Source: Streptomyces gilvus (lineage in GTDB: Bacteria > Actinomycetota > Actinomycetes > Streptomycetales > Streptomycetaceae). From it: 64,000 nt of DNA. Of this stretch, positions 26,236 to 35,268 are shown in pieces. The translations under genes and the position numbers were made by a program. The notes under the pieces were generated by a model. It did not search any database. It was not told the DNA's origin and was given only the letters and a program-made list of their open reading frames with translations. Each line of letters begins with the position of its first letter. The stretch's first letter is position 1. The DNA is taken from the NCBI RefSeq assembly GCF_022513565.1, contig NZ_JAKWBE010000006.1:248001-312000 (forward strand). Reading direction: 5' to 3'.

Positions 26236-27138
26236 ATGGCGTGGACGGTATGCGCGGGGGACGGGCGGCGGCTCTCGGTGGAGGAGCGCGGTGATCCGCG
26301 GGGCCGCCCGGTGTTCCTGCTGCACGGCACTCCCGGCAGCAGGCTGGGGCCCGCGCCGCGGCCGTCGGTGCTCTACCGCATGGGCGTCCGTCTGATCACG
26401 TTCGACCGGCCGGGATACGGCGACTCCGACCGCAGGCCGGGACGCACCGTACGCGCCGCGGCCGAGGACGTGAGCCTGATCGCCGACGCCCTGGGGATCG
26501 ACCGGTTCGGCGTGGTGGGCCGTTCCGGCGGAGCCCCGCACGCCCTCGCCTGCGCGGCTCTGCTCCCGGACCGTACGGCACGGGCCGGGGCCCTGGTGGG
26601 CCTCGCTCCTCCGGACGCCGCCGATCTGGACTGGTTCGACGGTATGACCGAGGCCAACGTCCACGCGTACGTCAACGCGGCCGCGGGCCGGCAGCGGCTC
26701 ACCGCCGCGTTGGGGCGCCGGTCGCTGACGATCCGCGCGGACCCGGCGGCCTCCGTCGCCGAGATGCGCAGCGAACTGCCCGAGTCCGACCGCTGGATCG
26801 TCGCGGACGCCGGCATCCAGGCCATGCTGGAGCGCAACTTCGCCGAGGGACTGCGCAGTTCCGCGGACGGCTGGGTGGACGACGTCATGGCGTTCAGCAC
26901 CAGTTGGGGCTTCGACCTCTCGGGCATCACGGCCCCCGTCTACCTCTGGCACGGGGAGGAGGACATCTTCGCGCCGGTGGCCCACACACGCTGGCTCGGC
27001 CGCAACATCCCCGGTGCCCGGGTCGAGGTCGAACGCGACGCGGCCCACTTCGGCGCGCTGCGGGTGATGACCCGCGTCATCGGCTGGGCCTCACGGCCCC
27101 AGGGGGAGGAACAGCGGCGGGCCTGGCACTGGGGGTAG
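26236..27138 (+). CDS. Alpha/beta hydrolase
   Basis: A 300-residue hydrolase with VFLLHGTPGSRLG (oxyanion loop), RPGYGDSD, and the nucleophile elbow GRSGGAPHA with Ser near residue 99. A late His in ERDAAHFGAL can complete the triad, with an acid in HGEEDIFAP. The substrate is unknown. The ATG at 26236 has AGGGGGA at good spacing. The 211 bp before it holds only an Arg/Gly-rich frame I do not accept as a gene. Confidence 0.88.
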   Translation: MAWTVCAGDGRRLSVEERGDPRGRPVFLLHGTPGSRLGPAPRPSVLYRMGVRLITFDRPGYGDSDRRPGRTVRAAAEDVSLIADALGIDRFGVVGRSGGAPHALACAALLPDRTARAGALVGLAPPDAADLDWFDGMTEANVHAYVNAAAGRQRLTAALGRRSLTIRADPAASVAEMRSELPESDRWIVADAGIQAMLERNFAEGLRSSADGWVDDVMAFSTSWGFDLSGITAPVYLWHGEEDIFAPVAHTRWLGRNIPGARVEVERDAAHFGALRVMTRVIGWASRPQGEEQRRAWHWG

Positions 27139-27192
27139 CCGAGGCCCGGTACGGGAGTGCCGTCGAGGCTCCCCTTCGGGTCGAGGCCCCCG

Positions 27193-30100
27193 TCACACCT
27201 GCTGCGGCTCCAGGTCCCGGTCGATGCGGCGCCAGGCCACCGTCGCCTCGCTCAGCGGGTGCGTCTCACCCAGACGCTGGATCAGTTCGGTCTCCGCCTC
27301 CTGGTGGAGTTCCGTGGCCTCCGCGCCCCGGCCCAGCTCGCGCAGGGTGATCGCGAGGTTGGCCATGCTGCTCACGGTGTCCGGATGGCTGGGACCGAGC
27401 CGTTTGCGCAGGCCGGTCAAGGTCAGTCGCTCCCAGTGTTCCGCCTCCTCGTGCCGGCCGAGGTCGGCCAGGGTGTTGGCCAGGCTGGTCCCCGCGCTGA
27501 GGGCGGCGGGATGGAGGTTGCCGAGGGCCCCCGCCAGCGCGGAGCGGGCCTGTTCGGCCAGGTCGGCGGCCGTGCGCGCGTCGCCCTGGGCCCGGTGGTA
27601 GACGGCGAGGTTGTTGATGCAGAACATCGTGAACGGATGGTCGGCGCCGAAGGAGTTCCGGTACCCCTCCAGCACGTCCGTGACCTGCTGCACGGCCCGT
27701 TCGGCTCCCTGACCGGGGTCGGTGGCCAGGTAGTCGGCGGCGAGGTTGAGCCCGCAGGCGAGTTCCTCGGGGATGGAGCGGCCGTAGCGGTCACGGGAGC
27801 GGGCATGGGTCTCCCACGTCTGCTCGCTCAGCCGCAGCGCCTCCTGGTGCCGTCCTGCCCTGCGCAAGGACACGGCGAGGCTCTTGTCGACCCGCAGCAC
27901 CTCCGGCACGTACGGGTTGAGGACCTGCCCGAAGAGTTCGCGCACCTCCTGCAGGATCCGCACGGACTCGTCGTACTCGCCGAGTTCCCTGAGGTCGCGG
28001 GCGTAGTGGCTGCGCGTGGTCAGTGTGTAGGGGTGCAGGGGGCCCAGGAGCGCGGTACGGCGTCGGACGGTGTCCTCGTCCAGCCGTCGGGCGGCCTTGC
28101 TCTCCCCGGTCAGGCGGTAGTCGATGGCGAGGTTGTTGGCCGAGCTGAGGGTGCGCGGGTGGTCCTCGCCGAAGATCTCGCGGAAGCCGCTGTAGATGCG
28201 CTGGTCCAGTTCGAGCGCCTCGTTGAAGCGGCCGAGCGCCCTCAGGTCGGCGGCCACGCTGCCGGAGGTGATGAGCAGGGAGGGGTGGCCCTCGCCGAGG
28301 AGCCGGCGCTGCCGCTCCAACGTGTCCTCGTCCATCTCACGGGCGGTCTGGTACTCGCCCTGGGAGCGCACGATGTTGGCCAGTTCGAAACGGAGGTTGA
28401 GTATCTGCTCGTCGTTGGAGTCCGGGAACTCGGTGCTCCAGAACTCGTTCAACTGGGTGCCGAGGGTCCGGGCGACGTGCAGTTCGCCGCGCTTCCACAG
28501 GTAGCGCATGCGGTCCACCATCAGCTGCCGGGGCTCCTCCTCCGCGCACTCGCGGATCTGGGAGGGCACGAGGTGCGGCCAGATCACCTCGAACCCGGGC
28601 CACTGGGCGGGGTCGTCCACCGCGCCCTCGGGCGGCCGCGCCGCGGCGAGGATGCGGTGCACCTCGTGAGCGGTGTCGTTGAACGCCTCCGGCTCCATGC
28701 TGTCGCGGACCGCCGCCTGCACCAGGCGGTGCACCTGGATGGAGTTGTCGGTGGAGTCGACCTTGGCCAGCGCGAACCTGTTCAGCGCCTGGGTGACCTT
28801 GCCGAGCATGTACCGGGCCCGCAGATCCTTGTCGTACGGCAGCAACGCCCTGATCATCGCGTCGCTGCCGACCAGCGTCATCGAGATCGGTTCGGCGGAC
28901 AGGAAGCTGCACAGTTCGAGCAACCGGGCCGCCGCGGGGGATTCCTGGCGCAGCCGGTTGATCGAGATGTTCCAGGTGGCGCCCACGGAGGACGGGTACT
29001 CCACGGCGCCGACGGCGGCCGGGACCGACAGCACCCGGGTGCTCTGCTCGCTCAGCTGCTCGATGTACTCGCCGACCGGTGTCGCCGTGGTCTCCAGCCA
29101 GGCCGCGGCGACCTCGATCGCCAGGGGAAGGTCGCCGACCGCCTCGGCGACCCGGGTCGCGTCCTCGTCGCGCAGCCCGGGCACCCGCCGGGACAGGTGT
29201 TCGACGCTCTCCTCGCGCGTGAACACCTCCACCTCCACCGGCTGCACCTGGGTCGACGTGGGCTTGGTCCGGGTGGTCACCAGGAGATGGCCGTACAGGT
29301 CGTCCGGGATCGGGGTGGTCAGGTCGACGAACCGGGTCAGCACCTGGTCCAGGTCCTCGACGTTGTCGAACACCAGCAGCCAGCGCTTGTACGGCCGTCC
29401 GGCCCGCAGCGCCTGCAGGGCGGCCAGGGCTGCCTCGTTGACGTCGTCGCCGATGCCGGGATCGAGCCGGCGGCCCAGGTCGGCGAGTTTGGGCGGGACC
29501 AGGTCGGGCTGCTCGGCGTCGACCCACCACACCAGGTCGTAGTCGGCCTTGAAGCGGTTGGCGTACTCGCGTGCCAGCTGGGTCTTGCCCACCCCGCCGA
29601 GCCCGTGCAGTACCTGCGGCAGCCGCTGCCCGGAGGCGCCGGCGACGAACTGCCGCCGCACCTGGTCCAGGATCGACGAGCGGCCGGTGAAGAACGGGTA
29701 GCGGGGCTGGACATTGGACACGCTCGTGCTGGCGTTCGGGAACCGCACGCCGTGCAGGTTGCCGACCGGTCCCGGCGAACTCGGCCGGCCCAGGCCCGTG
29801 AGCAGCGCCGCGGCCGCCGCGTCCTCGTCCAGCCGCACCAGGTCGATGGTGCCGTTGCGGCCGGCGTGGGGAATCTGCGGTACGTCCCCGACGCGCAGTG
29901 CGACGGGCTGGTGCTTCTGCGAACCGTCCGCGTGCATCACGGCCTCCCAGGCCGCGCGAGCCGTCCGTGAGCCGAGGAACGCGGAGGAGACGACCGCGAG
30001 CACCCGTTGCGAGCCACCGGTGGCTCCGGCGCCGACCTCCAGGGTCGTCATCGACCGCACGTCCTGGGAGGCGACGTCGAACCGGGACTCGCGCAGCACG

Positions 30101-31155
30101 GTCTCCAGCCAGTCCACCCACATCCGGTCCTCGGAGACGTACTGCAGCAGCAGCTTCGAGGGCGGCAGGGGACGGCGGCGGGTGTAGGCCGAGACGTACT
30201 GGGCGCGCTTGACCTCGCTGATGGGCGGCAGGCCGGTCACCCGGTTCCCGGTGATGACGGCGGTCAGCCGCTCGCAGGCCGTCAGCATGGAACTGGCCAC
30301 CTTGGGCGGGTCGCCGAAGGGGGCGAGGATCTCCTCGTAGGCGTAGTAGGGGCGATACGGGATCTCCACCGATCCCCAGTAGGCGACGAGTTCGTCGGGA
30401 CTCATGCCACTGGGCAGACCGTCGAAGCGCTCACGGGCGAGGGCCCGTCCCGCGTCCACCTTGTCCTTCTCGCCGTCGTCGATGCGCATGGCGACCGGGA
30501 GGATGCGGATCCCCTTCTCGCCGTAGCGCTCCTCGATGTCCCGGGCGACCGAGGCGGCACCGTCGATGCTCTGGTCGCTGAGGGTGTAGCAGACCACCAG
30601 CGTGCTGGGCATCTGGACGGTGCAGATGTCGGCGAGGTCGCTGTGGCCGGTCCGGCTGTCGATCAGCGTGTAGTCGTAGTAGCGCTCCATGTCCGCGCGC
30701 ATCGCGTCGAAGAACTGCCCACCGCCGTAACTGCTGTAGAAGCGGTCCCAGTCCATGTTGCCGACGATCGGATAGTCGCGGTGCCGCATGCCGGCCGACA
30801 GGAAGTCCAGGCTGCCGGGGGGCTGGAACGACCAGTCCAGGGAGATGGCGTGCGGCCGGACCCGGGCGTAGCGGCGGTGCCAGTCCGGCTCGCGGTCGGG
30901 AAGGTCGCGCAGCGCCTCGCGCCGGTAGTCGTCTATCAGGTTGATCAGGCCGGGCGTGGCCCGCAGCAGGGAGGGCTTCAGGAACGGGTGGAAGAACCTG
31001 TGCAGTCCCGGCGCCTCCAGGTCCCAGTCGACGGCGAGCACGCGATAGCCGTTGGCGGCCAGGATCCAGGCCACGTTGGCGAGAGCCATCGTGCGGCCGG
31101 TCCCACCCTTGTACGAGTAGAAGGTGATCACTGAGCCCTTGCGGTTCTCGGTCAT
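27193..31155 (-). CDS. fxsT: FxsT: MinD/ParA-like, TIR-like, NB-ARC and TPR fusion of the Fxs system
   Basis: A 1320-residue protein. Residues 1-330 are MinD/ParA-like with a deviant Walker motif KGGTGRTMALANVAW (residues 16-30), in which Arg replaces the usual GK lysine. Residues about 350-470 look TIR-like (LLLQYVSEDRMWVDWLETVL). Residues about 490-790 are an NB-ARC-type STAND NTPase with the canonical P-loop HGLGGVGKTQLA and WWVDAEQ. About ten tetratricopeptide repeats fill residues 860-1310, many containing HP.T......LA. The domain order is that of an NLR-like sensor. Database families name this component FxsT of the FxSxx-COOH peptide system; its role is unknown. ATG 31155 has GGAGGG six bases upstream. 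Confidence 0.88.
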   Translation of the reverse strand: MTENRKGSVITFYSYKGGTGRTMALANVAWILAANGYRVLAVDWDLEAPGLHRFFHPFLKPSLLRATPGLINLIDDYRREALRDLPDREPDWHRRYARVRPHAISLDWSFQPPGSLDFLSAGMRHRDYPIVGNMDWDRFYSSYGGGQFFDAMRADMERYYDYTLIDSRTGHSDLADICTVQMPSTLVVCYTLSDQSIDGAASVARDIEERYGEKGIRILPVAMRIDDGEKDKVDAGRALARERFDGLPSGMSPDELVAYWGSVEIPYRPYYAYEEILAPFGDPPKVASSMLTACERLTAVITGNRVTGLPPISEVKRAQYVSAYTRRRPLPPSKLLLQYVSEDRMWVDWLETVLRESRFDVASQDVRSMTTLEVGAGATGGSQRVLAVVSSAFLGSRTARAAWEAVMHADGSQKHQPVALRVGDVPQIPHAGRNGTIDLVRLDEDAAAAALLTGLGRPSSPGPVGNLHGVRFPNASTSVSNVQPRYPFFTGRSSILDQVRRQFVAGASGQRLPQVLHGLGGVGKTQLAREYANRFKADYDLVWWVDAEQPDLVPPKLADLGRRLDPGIGDDVNEAALAALQALRAGRPYKRWLLVFDNVEDLDQVLTRFVDLTTPIPDDLYGHLLVTTRTKPTSTQVQPVEVEVFTREESVEHLSRRVPGLRDEDATRVAEAVGDLPLAIEVAAAWLETTATPVGEYIEQLSEQSTRVLSVPAAVGAVEYPSSVGATWNISINRLRQESPAAARLLELCSFLSAEPISMTLVGSDAMIRALLPYDKDLRARYMLGKVTQALNRFALAKVDSTDNSIQVHRLVQAAVRDSMEPEAFNDTAHEVHRILAAARPPEGAVDDPAQWPGFEVIWPHLVPSQIRECAEEEPRQLMVDRMRYLWKRGELHVARTLGTQLNEFWSTEFPDSNDEQILNLRFELANIVRSQGEYQTAREMDEDTLERQRRLLGEGHPSLLITSGSVAADLRALGRFNEALELDQRIYSGFREIFGEDHPRTLSSANNLAIDYRLTGESKAARRLDEDTVRRRTALLGPLHPYTLTTRSHYARDLRELGEYDESVRILQEVRELFGQVLNPYVPEVLRVDKSLAVSLRRAGRHQEALRLSEQTWETHARSRDRYGRSIPEELACGLNLAADYLATDPGQGAERAVQQVTDVLEGYRNSFGADHPFTMFCINNLAVYHRAQGDARTAADLAEQARSALAGALGNLHPAALSAGTSLANTLADLGRHEEAEHWERLTLTGLRKRLGPSHPDTVSSMANLAITLRELGRGAEATELHQEAETELIQRLGETHPLSEATVAWRRIDRDLEPQQV

Positions 31156-31244
31156 GGAGCCCTCCACTGTCTCGGCCTGCCCTTCCCTGGTGCCGTGCCT
31201 GTCGTGTGCCGCCCGAGTGCGTCCCGCGGGTGCTCGGCGCCCGC

Positions 31245-32498
31245 CTAGACGGGGTGCACCTGCCTGGGCAGCCAGGGGGGATCGGCCGGTGGTCCCTTCG
31301 GCGGGTACGTCATCGCATGGGCCTCGAAGTAGCTGACGGCCTGTCGTACGGCCTTCTGCAGCTCGACGGAGAACGCCTCCAGGGTGCGGATGCCGCCGCC
31401 CGGGGACCGATGGCCCGAGCCCGCCGCCTGTCGCGTGGCCAGCAGCCGGTCGGTGAGTTCCTGCAGCTGCCGGTCCCGCTCGGGCGGGATGGCGTCGTCC
31501 TTGTGCTGGGGGATCATGACGCTGATCCACGGCCGTCGGCGCTCGGCCAGCTGTGCCATCAGTTCCTTGACGCGCGGGGAGTCCAGGGCCCACCGGTCGA
31601 GCAGCAGCAGGACGGGTGCGGTGGGCGGGCCGGAGGACAGGAGGCGGTCGGCCTCGTTCTCGAAGTCGCTCACGGTGACGCGGAAGTTCATGGCCCGCAC
31701 GAGGTCGGCGGCGTGTTCCACGAGGGAACGGGTCGAGACGGGGTGGTACGGGTTCCACTCGGTCGGGGTCTCACCGTAGTAGTCGGGCACCCGGCCGTCC
31801 GGCAGGTCCGAGCGGCAGCGGGCGAGCACGGTGACGTCGAACCCGGGTGGGTGCGCGGTGTCGCCGAACGCGCTGGGCAGCGACTCGTAGTCCCGGTAGA
31901 TCTGCCCCTCTTCCAGGTCGATGGCCCGGCTCGCCCGCACGATCCGCTGCGCCAGCCGGTACACGGCGCGTTCGTACTGGTCCTTCAGATAGCTGAGCTT
32001 GGTCAGTCCGTAGAACCCCTCGGCCGCGTAGTCCTCCCCGAAGTCCGCGTGCTGGAACTGCAGGTCCTTGGCCACCTGGGGCAGCTGAGCGACTTCGACG
32101 GGCACCCATAACGCGGGGACGATGGCGCTCTCCCGGGACTCCCCGCGCCGGGTGTGGCGGTATATCTCCCGCTGGGAGAAGGCCCACCACTCGCGGCCGC
32201 ACTGCTCGCTGATGAAGTAGCGCGGCGAATAGAGCGGGACGAACACCTGACACCGGGCCAGGTTCTCCGACAGCTCGTCCGTCCACCGTGTCCCCAGCGC
32301 CATCCCCTGGTCCAGGAACCCGGCCCTCGCCCCCACCGGTAACGACGTCATCTCCAGGATGTGGGCGCACAGGCCGTCGTAGAGCTTCTTCACCCATGCG
32401 TTGGGACCGGCGACCTCGGAGTCGTTGCGCGGGGTGTGGGCGTAGCTCAGGAAGAAGTACGGCCGTCTGTTCCTGGGGTCCTCTGCGTCCACTCGCAC
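31245..32498 (-). CDS. fxsC: FxsC: TIR-domain protein of the Fxs system
   Basis: A 417-residue protein with an N-terminal TIR domain (PYFFLSYAHTPRND at residues 13-26; GREWW with Glu103 where the NADase catalytic Glu sits in TIR enzymes). The C-terminal half contains a second Rossmann-like region (VLLLLDRWALDSPRVKEL). This layout matches FxsC of the FxSxx-COOH system. NAD cleavage is possible from Glu103 but not shown. The GTG at 32498 has a G-rich ribosome site; GTG 32492 is an alternative. It lies 90 bp upstream of fxsT and 138 bp downstream of fxsB on the same strand. Confidence 0.86.
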   Translation of the reverse strand: MRVDAEDPRNRRPYFFLSYAHTPRNDSEVAGPNAWVKKLYDGLCAHILEMTSLPVGARAGFLDQGMALGTRWTDELSENLARCQVFVPLYSPRYFISEQCGREWWAFSQREIYRHTRRGESRESAIVPALWVPVEVAQLPQVAKDLQFQHADFGEDYAAEGFYGLTKLSYLKDQYERAVYRLAQRIVRASRAIDLEEGQIYRDYESLPSAFGDTAHPPGFDVTVLARCRSDLPDGRVPDYYGETPTEWNPYHPVSTRSLVEHAADLVRAMNFRVTVSDFENEADRLLSSGPPTAPVLLLLDRWALDSPRVKELMAQLAERRRPWISVMIPQHKDDAIPPERDRQLQELTDRLLATRQAAGSGHRSPGGGIRTLEAFSVELQKAVRQAVSYFEAHAMTYPPKGPPADPPWLPRQVHPV

Positions 32499-32636
32499 GA
32501 ATGCCCCCCGATGAGCCGCCGACGGAGCTTCAGTGTAGGAACCAGGCTCCCTTCGCGGAACGGGGCCGCGAAATCCGGGAGTTGTCCGACGGAGAAAGGG
32601 CCTCCGGGGCGGGGAGCGAGGCAAGCGGTGGCGCGC

Positions 32637-35033
32637 TCAGGACGCCGTGCGCCGCTTGTGGTCCGCCGCCGCCCTGCGCGCCTCGGTCAGGGCGTCCGGG
32701 CTCAGCGGCGCCGCCAGCCTGCTCGCCAGGGTCTCCCCCATGGCTGTCACGAACCGCTCGCCCTCCTCCGTCAGGGCTCCCGAGGCGGCGAGCGTGTCCA
32801 CGGCCTGAGCGGTCTGCTCGCGCCACCGCGCGAACTGCGCCTCGGCGGCGCGCGCCTGGGCACCGTCCGTGGTCCTGTGCCGCGCGCGCCAGAAGTCGAC
32901 GACGGCGATGTGCGCGTACGTCCCCTGCAGCAGCCCTTCCAGGGGGCGCGGATCGGGGCGCCAGGGCGCGTAGAACAACTGCTCGCACGTGGGGTCGTAG
33001 AGGTCGGTCATATCGAGTACGGCGCCCAGCTTGACGTGCTGGAACTCGTGCACCAGCAGACAGGCCAGGGTCTCCGGCGCGTCGGGTCGCGCGACACCGA
33101 CCGCACCGAAGGCGTCCCGCGCGGCCGAACTGATGTCCGCGCCGGAGACGCCCGCCTTCAGCGGGGTGACCACGCTCAGCCCCGCGGCGAGCCCGGGGGC
33201 GTAGGCGGGCAGTTCACGCCGGATCCACTCCCAGGCGGCCGCGAGCCGGCCGCGCCACTTCTCGGCCGCCGCGTCGGACAGCCGCGGTTGCACGGCGTAC
33301 CCGTGGACGTCGCGCCAGGGGTCGGTGTCCTCCAACGCGACCGTCCAGTCGGGCAGTTCGAAGAGATGCCGGTCGAGCCACGAGGGATCCGTCCCCTGCT
33401 TGCGCCCGATCCGGTGCTCCCGGCCCCCGACACGCACGGCGAAGCCGTCGTCGACGTCCCCGGTCACCTGACCCTCGGCGGCGTCGCCCACCCTGAGCGC
33501 CCCCAGGGTCGGCAGACGCAGCAGCCCGGAGCGGGCGGGAACCGTCACCGTGCCCGGCCGGCCGGCCCGCACCAGCGCCGCGGCGGCCAGTTCGGCGACG
33601 CCGCGCATCGCGATCGGGCCGGCCTCCTCGTCACCGCCGAGGGAGCGCAGCGCCCAGGGCCTGAGATACGGGTGGGCCAGTACGGCGTCGACCGATCCGG
33701 GAGCCTCGGCGTCGAGGACGGTCAAGGTCTCCCAGGCGGCCGTCCCGGTCGCACTGTGCGGGACCTCGTGCCAGACGGCGGCCAGGAGTTCACGGTTGAC
33801 GGTGAGTTCGTGCCGGGCCAGCAGTTCGACGGCTTCGTGGCCACCGAAGCCGGAGGCCAGCTCGGCGAGGTGCCCGCCGTTCCTGAGCGGGGGTGGCATG
33901 GACATCTTCTGGGTTTCCCTGTCGCGGATGCCGAGGACGAGCTGCTTGAGATCGGCGCAGAACACCGACGGGTTCATGAACCCGTTCGCCTCGCTCCCGG
34001 TGCGGTAGCGGTGCGCGTACAGACCGCCGCCGCAGGAACGGACGACGGGACAGACGCGGCAGGTGTCGCTCAGCCCGTCCAGCCCCCGTTGCCGGGCGAC
34101 GATGCCGGGATGCGTCGCCATCTCGTCCAGCGAGTTGGCCTGCACGCTCATTCCCGTGGCGGGAGCGCCGTCGTATGCCGTCTTCATGCTGTCCGCCAGC
34201 TCCAGGGCCCCGTCGGTCTCGATCACCGCCAGTTCCACGGGCGCCAGTCCCAGGGACTCGGTGAGGCTGCTCGCTCCGCGCAGCGTGCGCAGCACGGAGT
34301 CGAGGACCCGCACGCCCATGGGGCGGCCGTCGGCCGTCCAGCGGTCGAAGATCCGGAGCAGCCAGTCACCGTACGCCGTCGCGGACGCGGCCGGACGGGG
34401 CGGGGGTTCGTCCCAGGTGGCGTGGGGGAGCAGGAAGTCGATGCGGGGAGGCGAGAGTTCGGCGAGCGCGTCGTAGACGGTGTCCGGATCGTTGCGCAGG
34501 TCGATCGTGCAGAGAATGCCGGCGAAGAGGTGCCGGTAGCGCGGCTGCCGCAGAAGGGCGATCGCGCGCAGGACACGGTCGTGGCTGCTGCGCCCGTCGC
34601 GGTAGCGGCGATGCAGATCGTTGGCGGCCCGGTCGCCGTCGAGTGAGACGCCGATCTTGATGTCGAACTCGGCGAACAGGTCGCAGAACTTCTCGTCGAG
34701 TGTGACGCCGTTGGTGTGGATGCGCAGGTCGAGGCCGCAGACGTCGGCGAGGGCGGTGCGTAACCCCTCCGCCGCACGACGCAGTCTGGCCCGGCCGGCG
34801 AGGAGGGGTTCCCCGCCGTGCAGGACCACGTGGACGGTGTCGAGCCGATGGGTCCGGGCGTGCTCGGCGATGCGCTCGGCGGCGATGTCCAGAACCGCGT
34901 CGGAGATCACCTTGGGCCGGCCTCGCCAACTCTGGTCCGCGTGTTCGAAGACGTAGCAGTGATCGCATGCGAGATCGCAGCGGCTGTGCATCTTCAGCAC
35001 GAACTGGCTCAGGGGGTGGGGCGAGGGGTCCAT
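32637..35033 (-). CDS. fxsB: FxsB: radical SAM/SPASM cyclophane-forming peptide maturase with HExxH domain
   Basis: A 798-residue enzyme. The radical SAM cluster motif CxxxCxxC is Cys19-Cys23-Cys26 (SRCDLACDHCYVFEHADQSW). SPASM cysteines for auxiliary clusters include Cys325, Cys328 and Cys334 (CRVCPVVRSCGGG) and a later Cys in FCADLKQL. After about residue 400 comes a second region with the zinc-protease-like HEFQH at 662-666. FxsB maturases of this kind form a cyclophane bond from the Phe ring to the Cβ of the residue two positions on, in the FxS motif of FxsA. The role of the HExxH domain is unknown. It follows fxsA by 37 bp. The ATG at 35033 has a weak ribosome site. Confidence 0.93.
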   Translation of the reverse strand: MDPSPHPLSQFVLKMHSRCDLACDHCYVFEHADQSWRGRPKVISDAVLDIAAERIAEHARTHRLDTVHVVLHGGEPLLAGRARLRRAAEGLRTALADVCGLDLRIHTNGVTLDEKFCDLFAEFDIKIGVSLDGDRAANDLHRRYRDGRSSHDRVLRAIALLRQPRYRHLFAGILCTIDLRNDPDTVYDALAELSPPRIDFLLPHATWDEPPPRPAASATAYGDWLLRIFDRWTADGRPMGVRVLDSVLRTLRGASSLTESLGLAPVELAVIETDGALELADSMKTAYDGAPATGMSVQANSLDEMATHPGIVARQRGLDGLSDTCRVCPVVRSCGGGLYAHRYRTGSEANGFMNPSVFCADLKQLVLGIRDRETQKMSMPPPLRNGGHLAELASGFGGHEAVELLARHELTVNRELLAAVWHEVPHSATGTAAWETLTVLDAEAPGSVDAVLAHPYLRPWALRSLGGDEEAGPIAMRGVAELAAAALVRAGRPGTVTVPARSGLLRLPTLGALRVGDAAEGQVTGDVDDGFAVRVGGREHRIGRKQGTDPSWLDRHLFELPDWTVALEDTDPWRDVHGYAVQPRLSDAAAEKWRGRLAAAWEWIRRELPAYAPGLAAGLSVVTPLKAGVSGADISSAARDAFGAVGVARPDAPETLACLLVHEFQHVKLGAVLDMTDLYDPTCEQLFYAPWRPDPRPLEGLLQGTYAHIAVVDFWRARHRTTDGAQARAAEAQFARWREQTAQAVDTLAASGALTEEGERFVTAMGETLASRLAAPLSPDALTEARRAAADHKRRTAS

Positions 35034-35070
35034 GAGCGCACTGTTCGATTCCTGCCCGAGGGGCGGGGAC

Positions 35071-35268
35071 TCAGACGGCCGACTGGAACGCCGCGACGGA
35101 GACGCGGGCGGGACCTCGCTCAGGAGCACCGTGCGCCACCACCCGGGTCAGGGCACCGGCCGCGATACCGTCCCGGCGGGCGGCGAGCCGTACCAGCGGG
35201 ACCCGCTCGGGCCCGGCGGTCGACGGCTTCCCCGGCTCTTCGGCCGAGGCTGGGGTGGACGTGCTCAT
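35071..35268 (-). CDS. fxsA: FxsA: FxSxx-COOH cyclophane RiPP precursor peptide
   Basis: A 65-residue peptide ending AAFQSAV. The last five residues, Phe61-Gln-Ser63-Ala-Val65, match the FxSxx-COOH signature exactly. The middle part (ERVPLVRLAARRDGIAAGAL, residues 21-40) is the probable leader recognised by FxsB, and the N-terminus is Ser/Thr/Pro-rich. The predicted modification is a Phe61-to-Ser63 cyclophane made by FxsB, the next gene. The ATG at 35268 has GAGG eight bases upstream. No exporter or leader protease gene is adjacent, so the fate of the product is unknown. Confidence 0.9.
   Translation of the reverse strand: MSTSTPASAEEPGKPSTAGPERVPLVRLAARRDGIAAGALTRVVAHGAPERGPARVSVAAFQSAV

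Noticed and set aside
26037-26294. 85-codon frame before the alpha/beta hydrolase gene
   Set aside because: It overlaps the hydrolase start, has no ribosome site, and encodes Arg/Gly-rich sequence without recognisable features.
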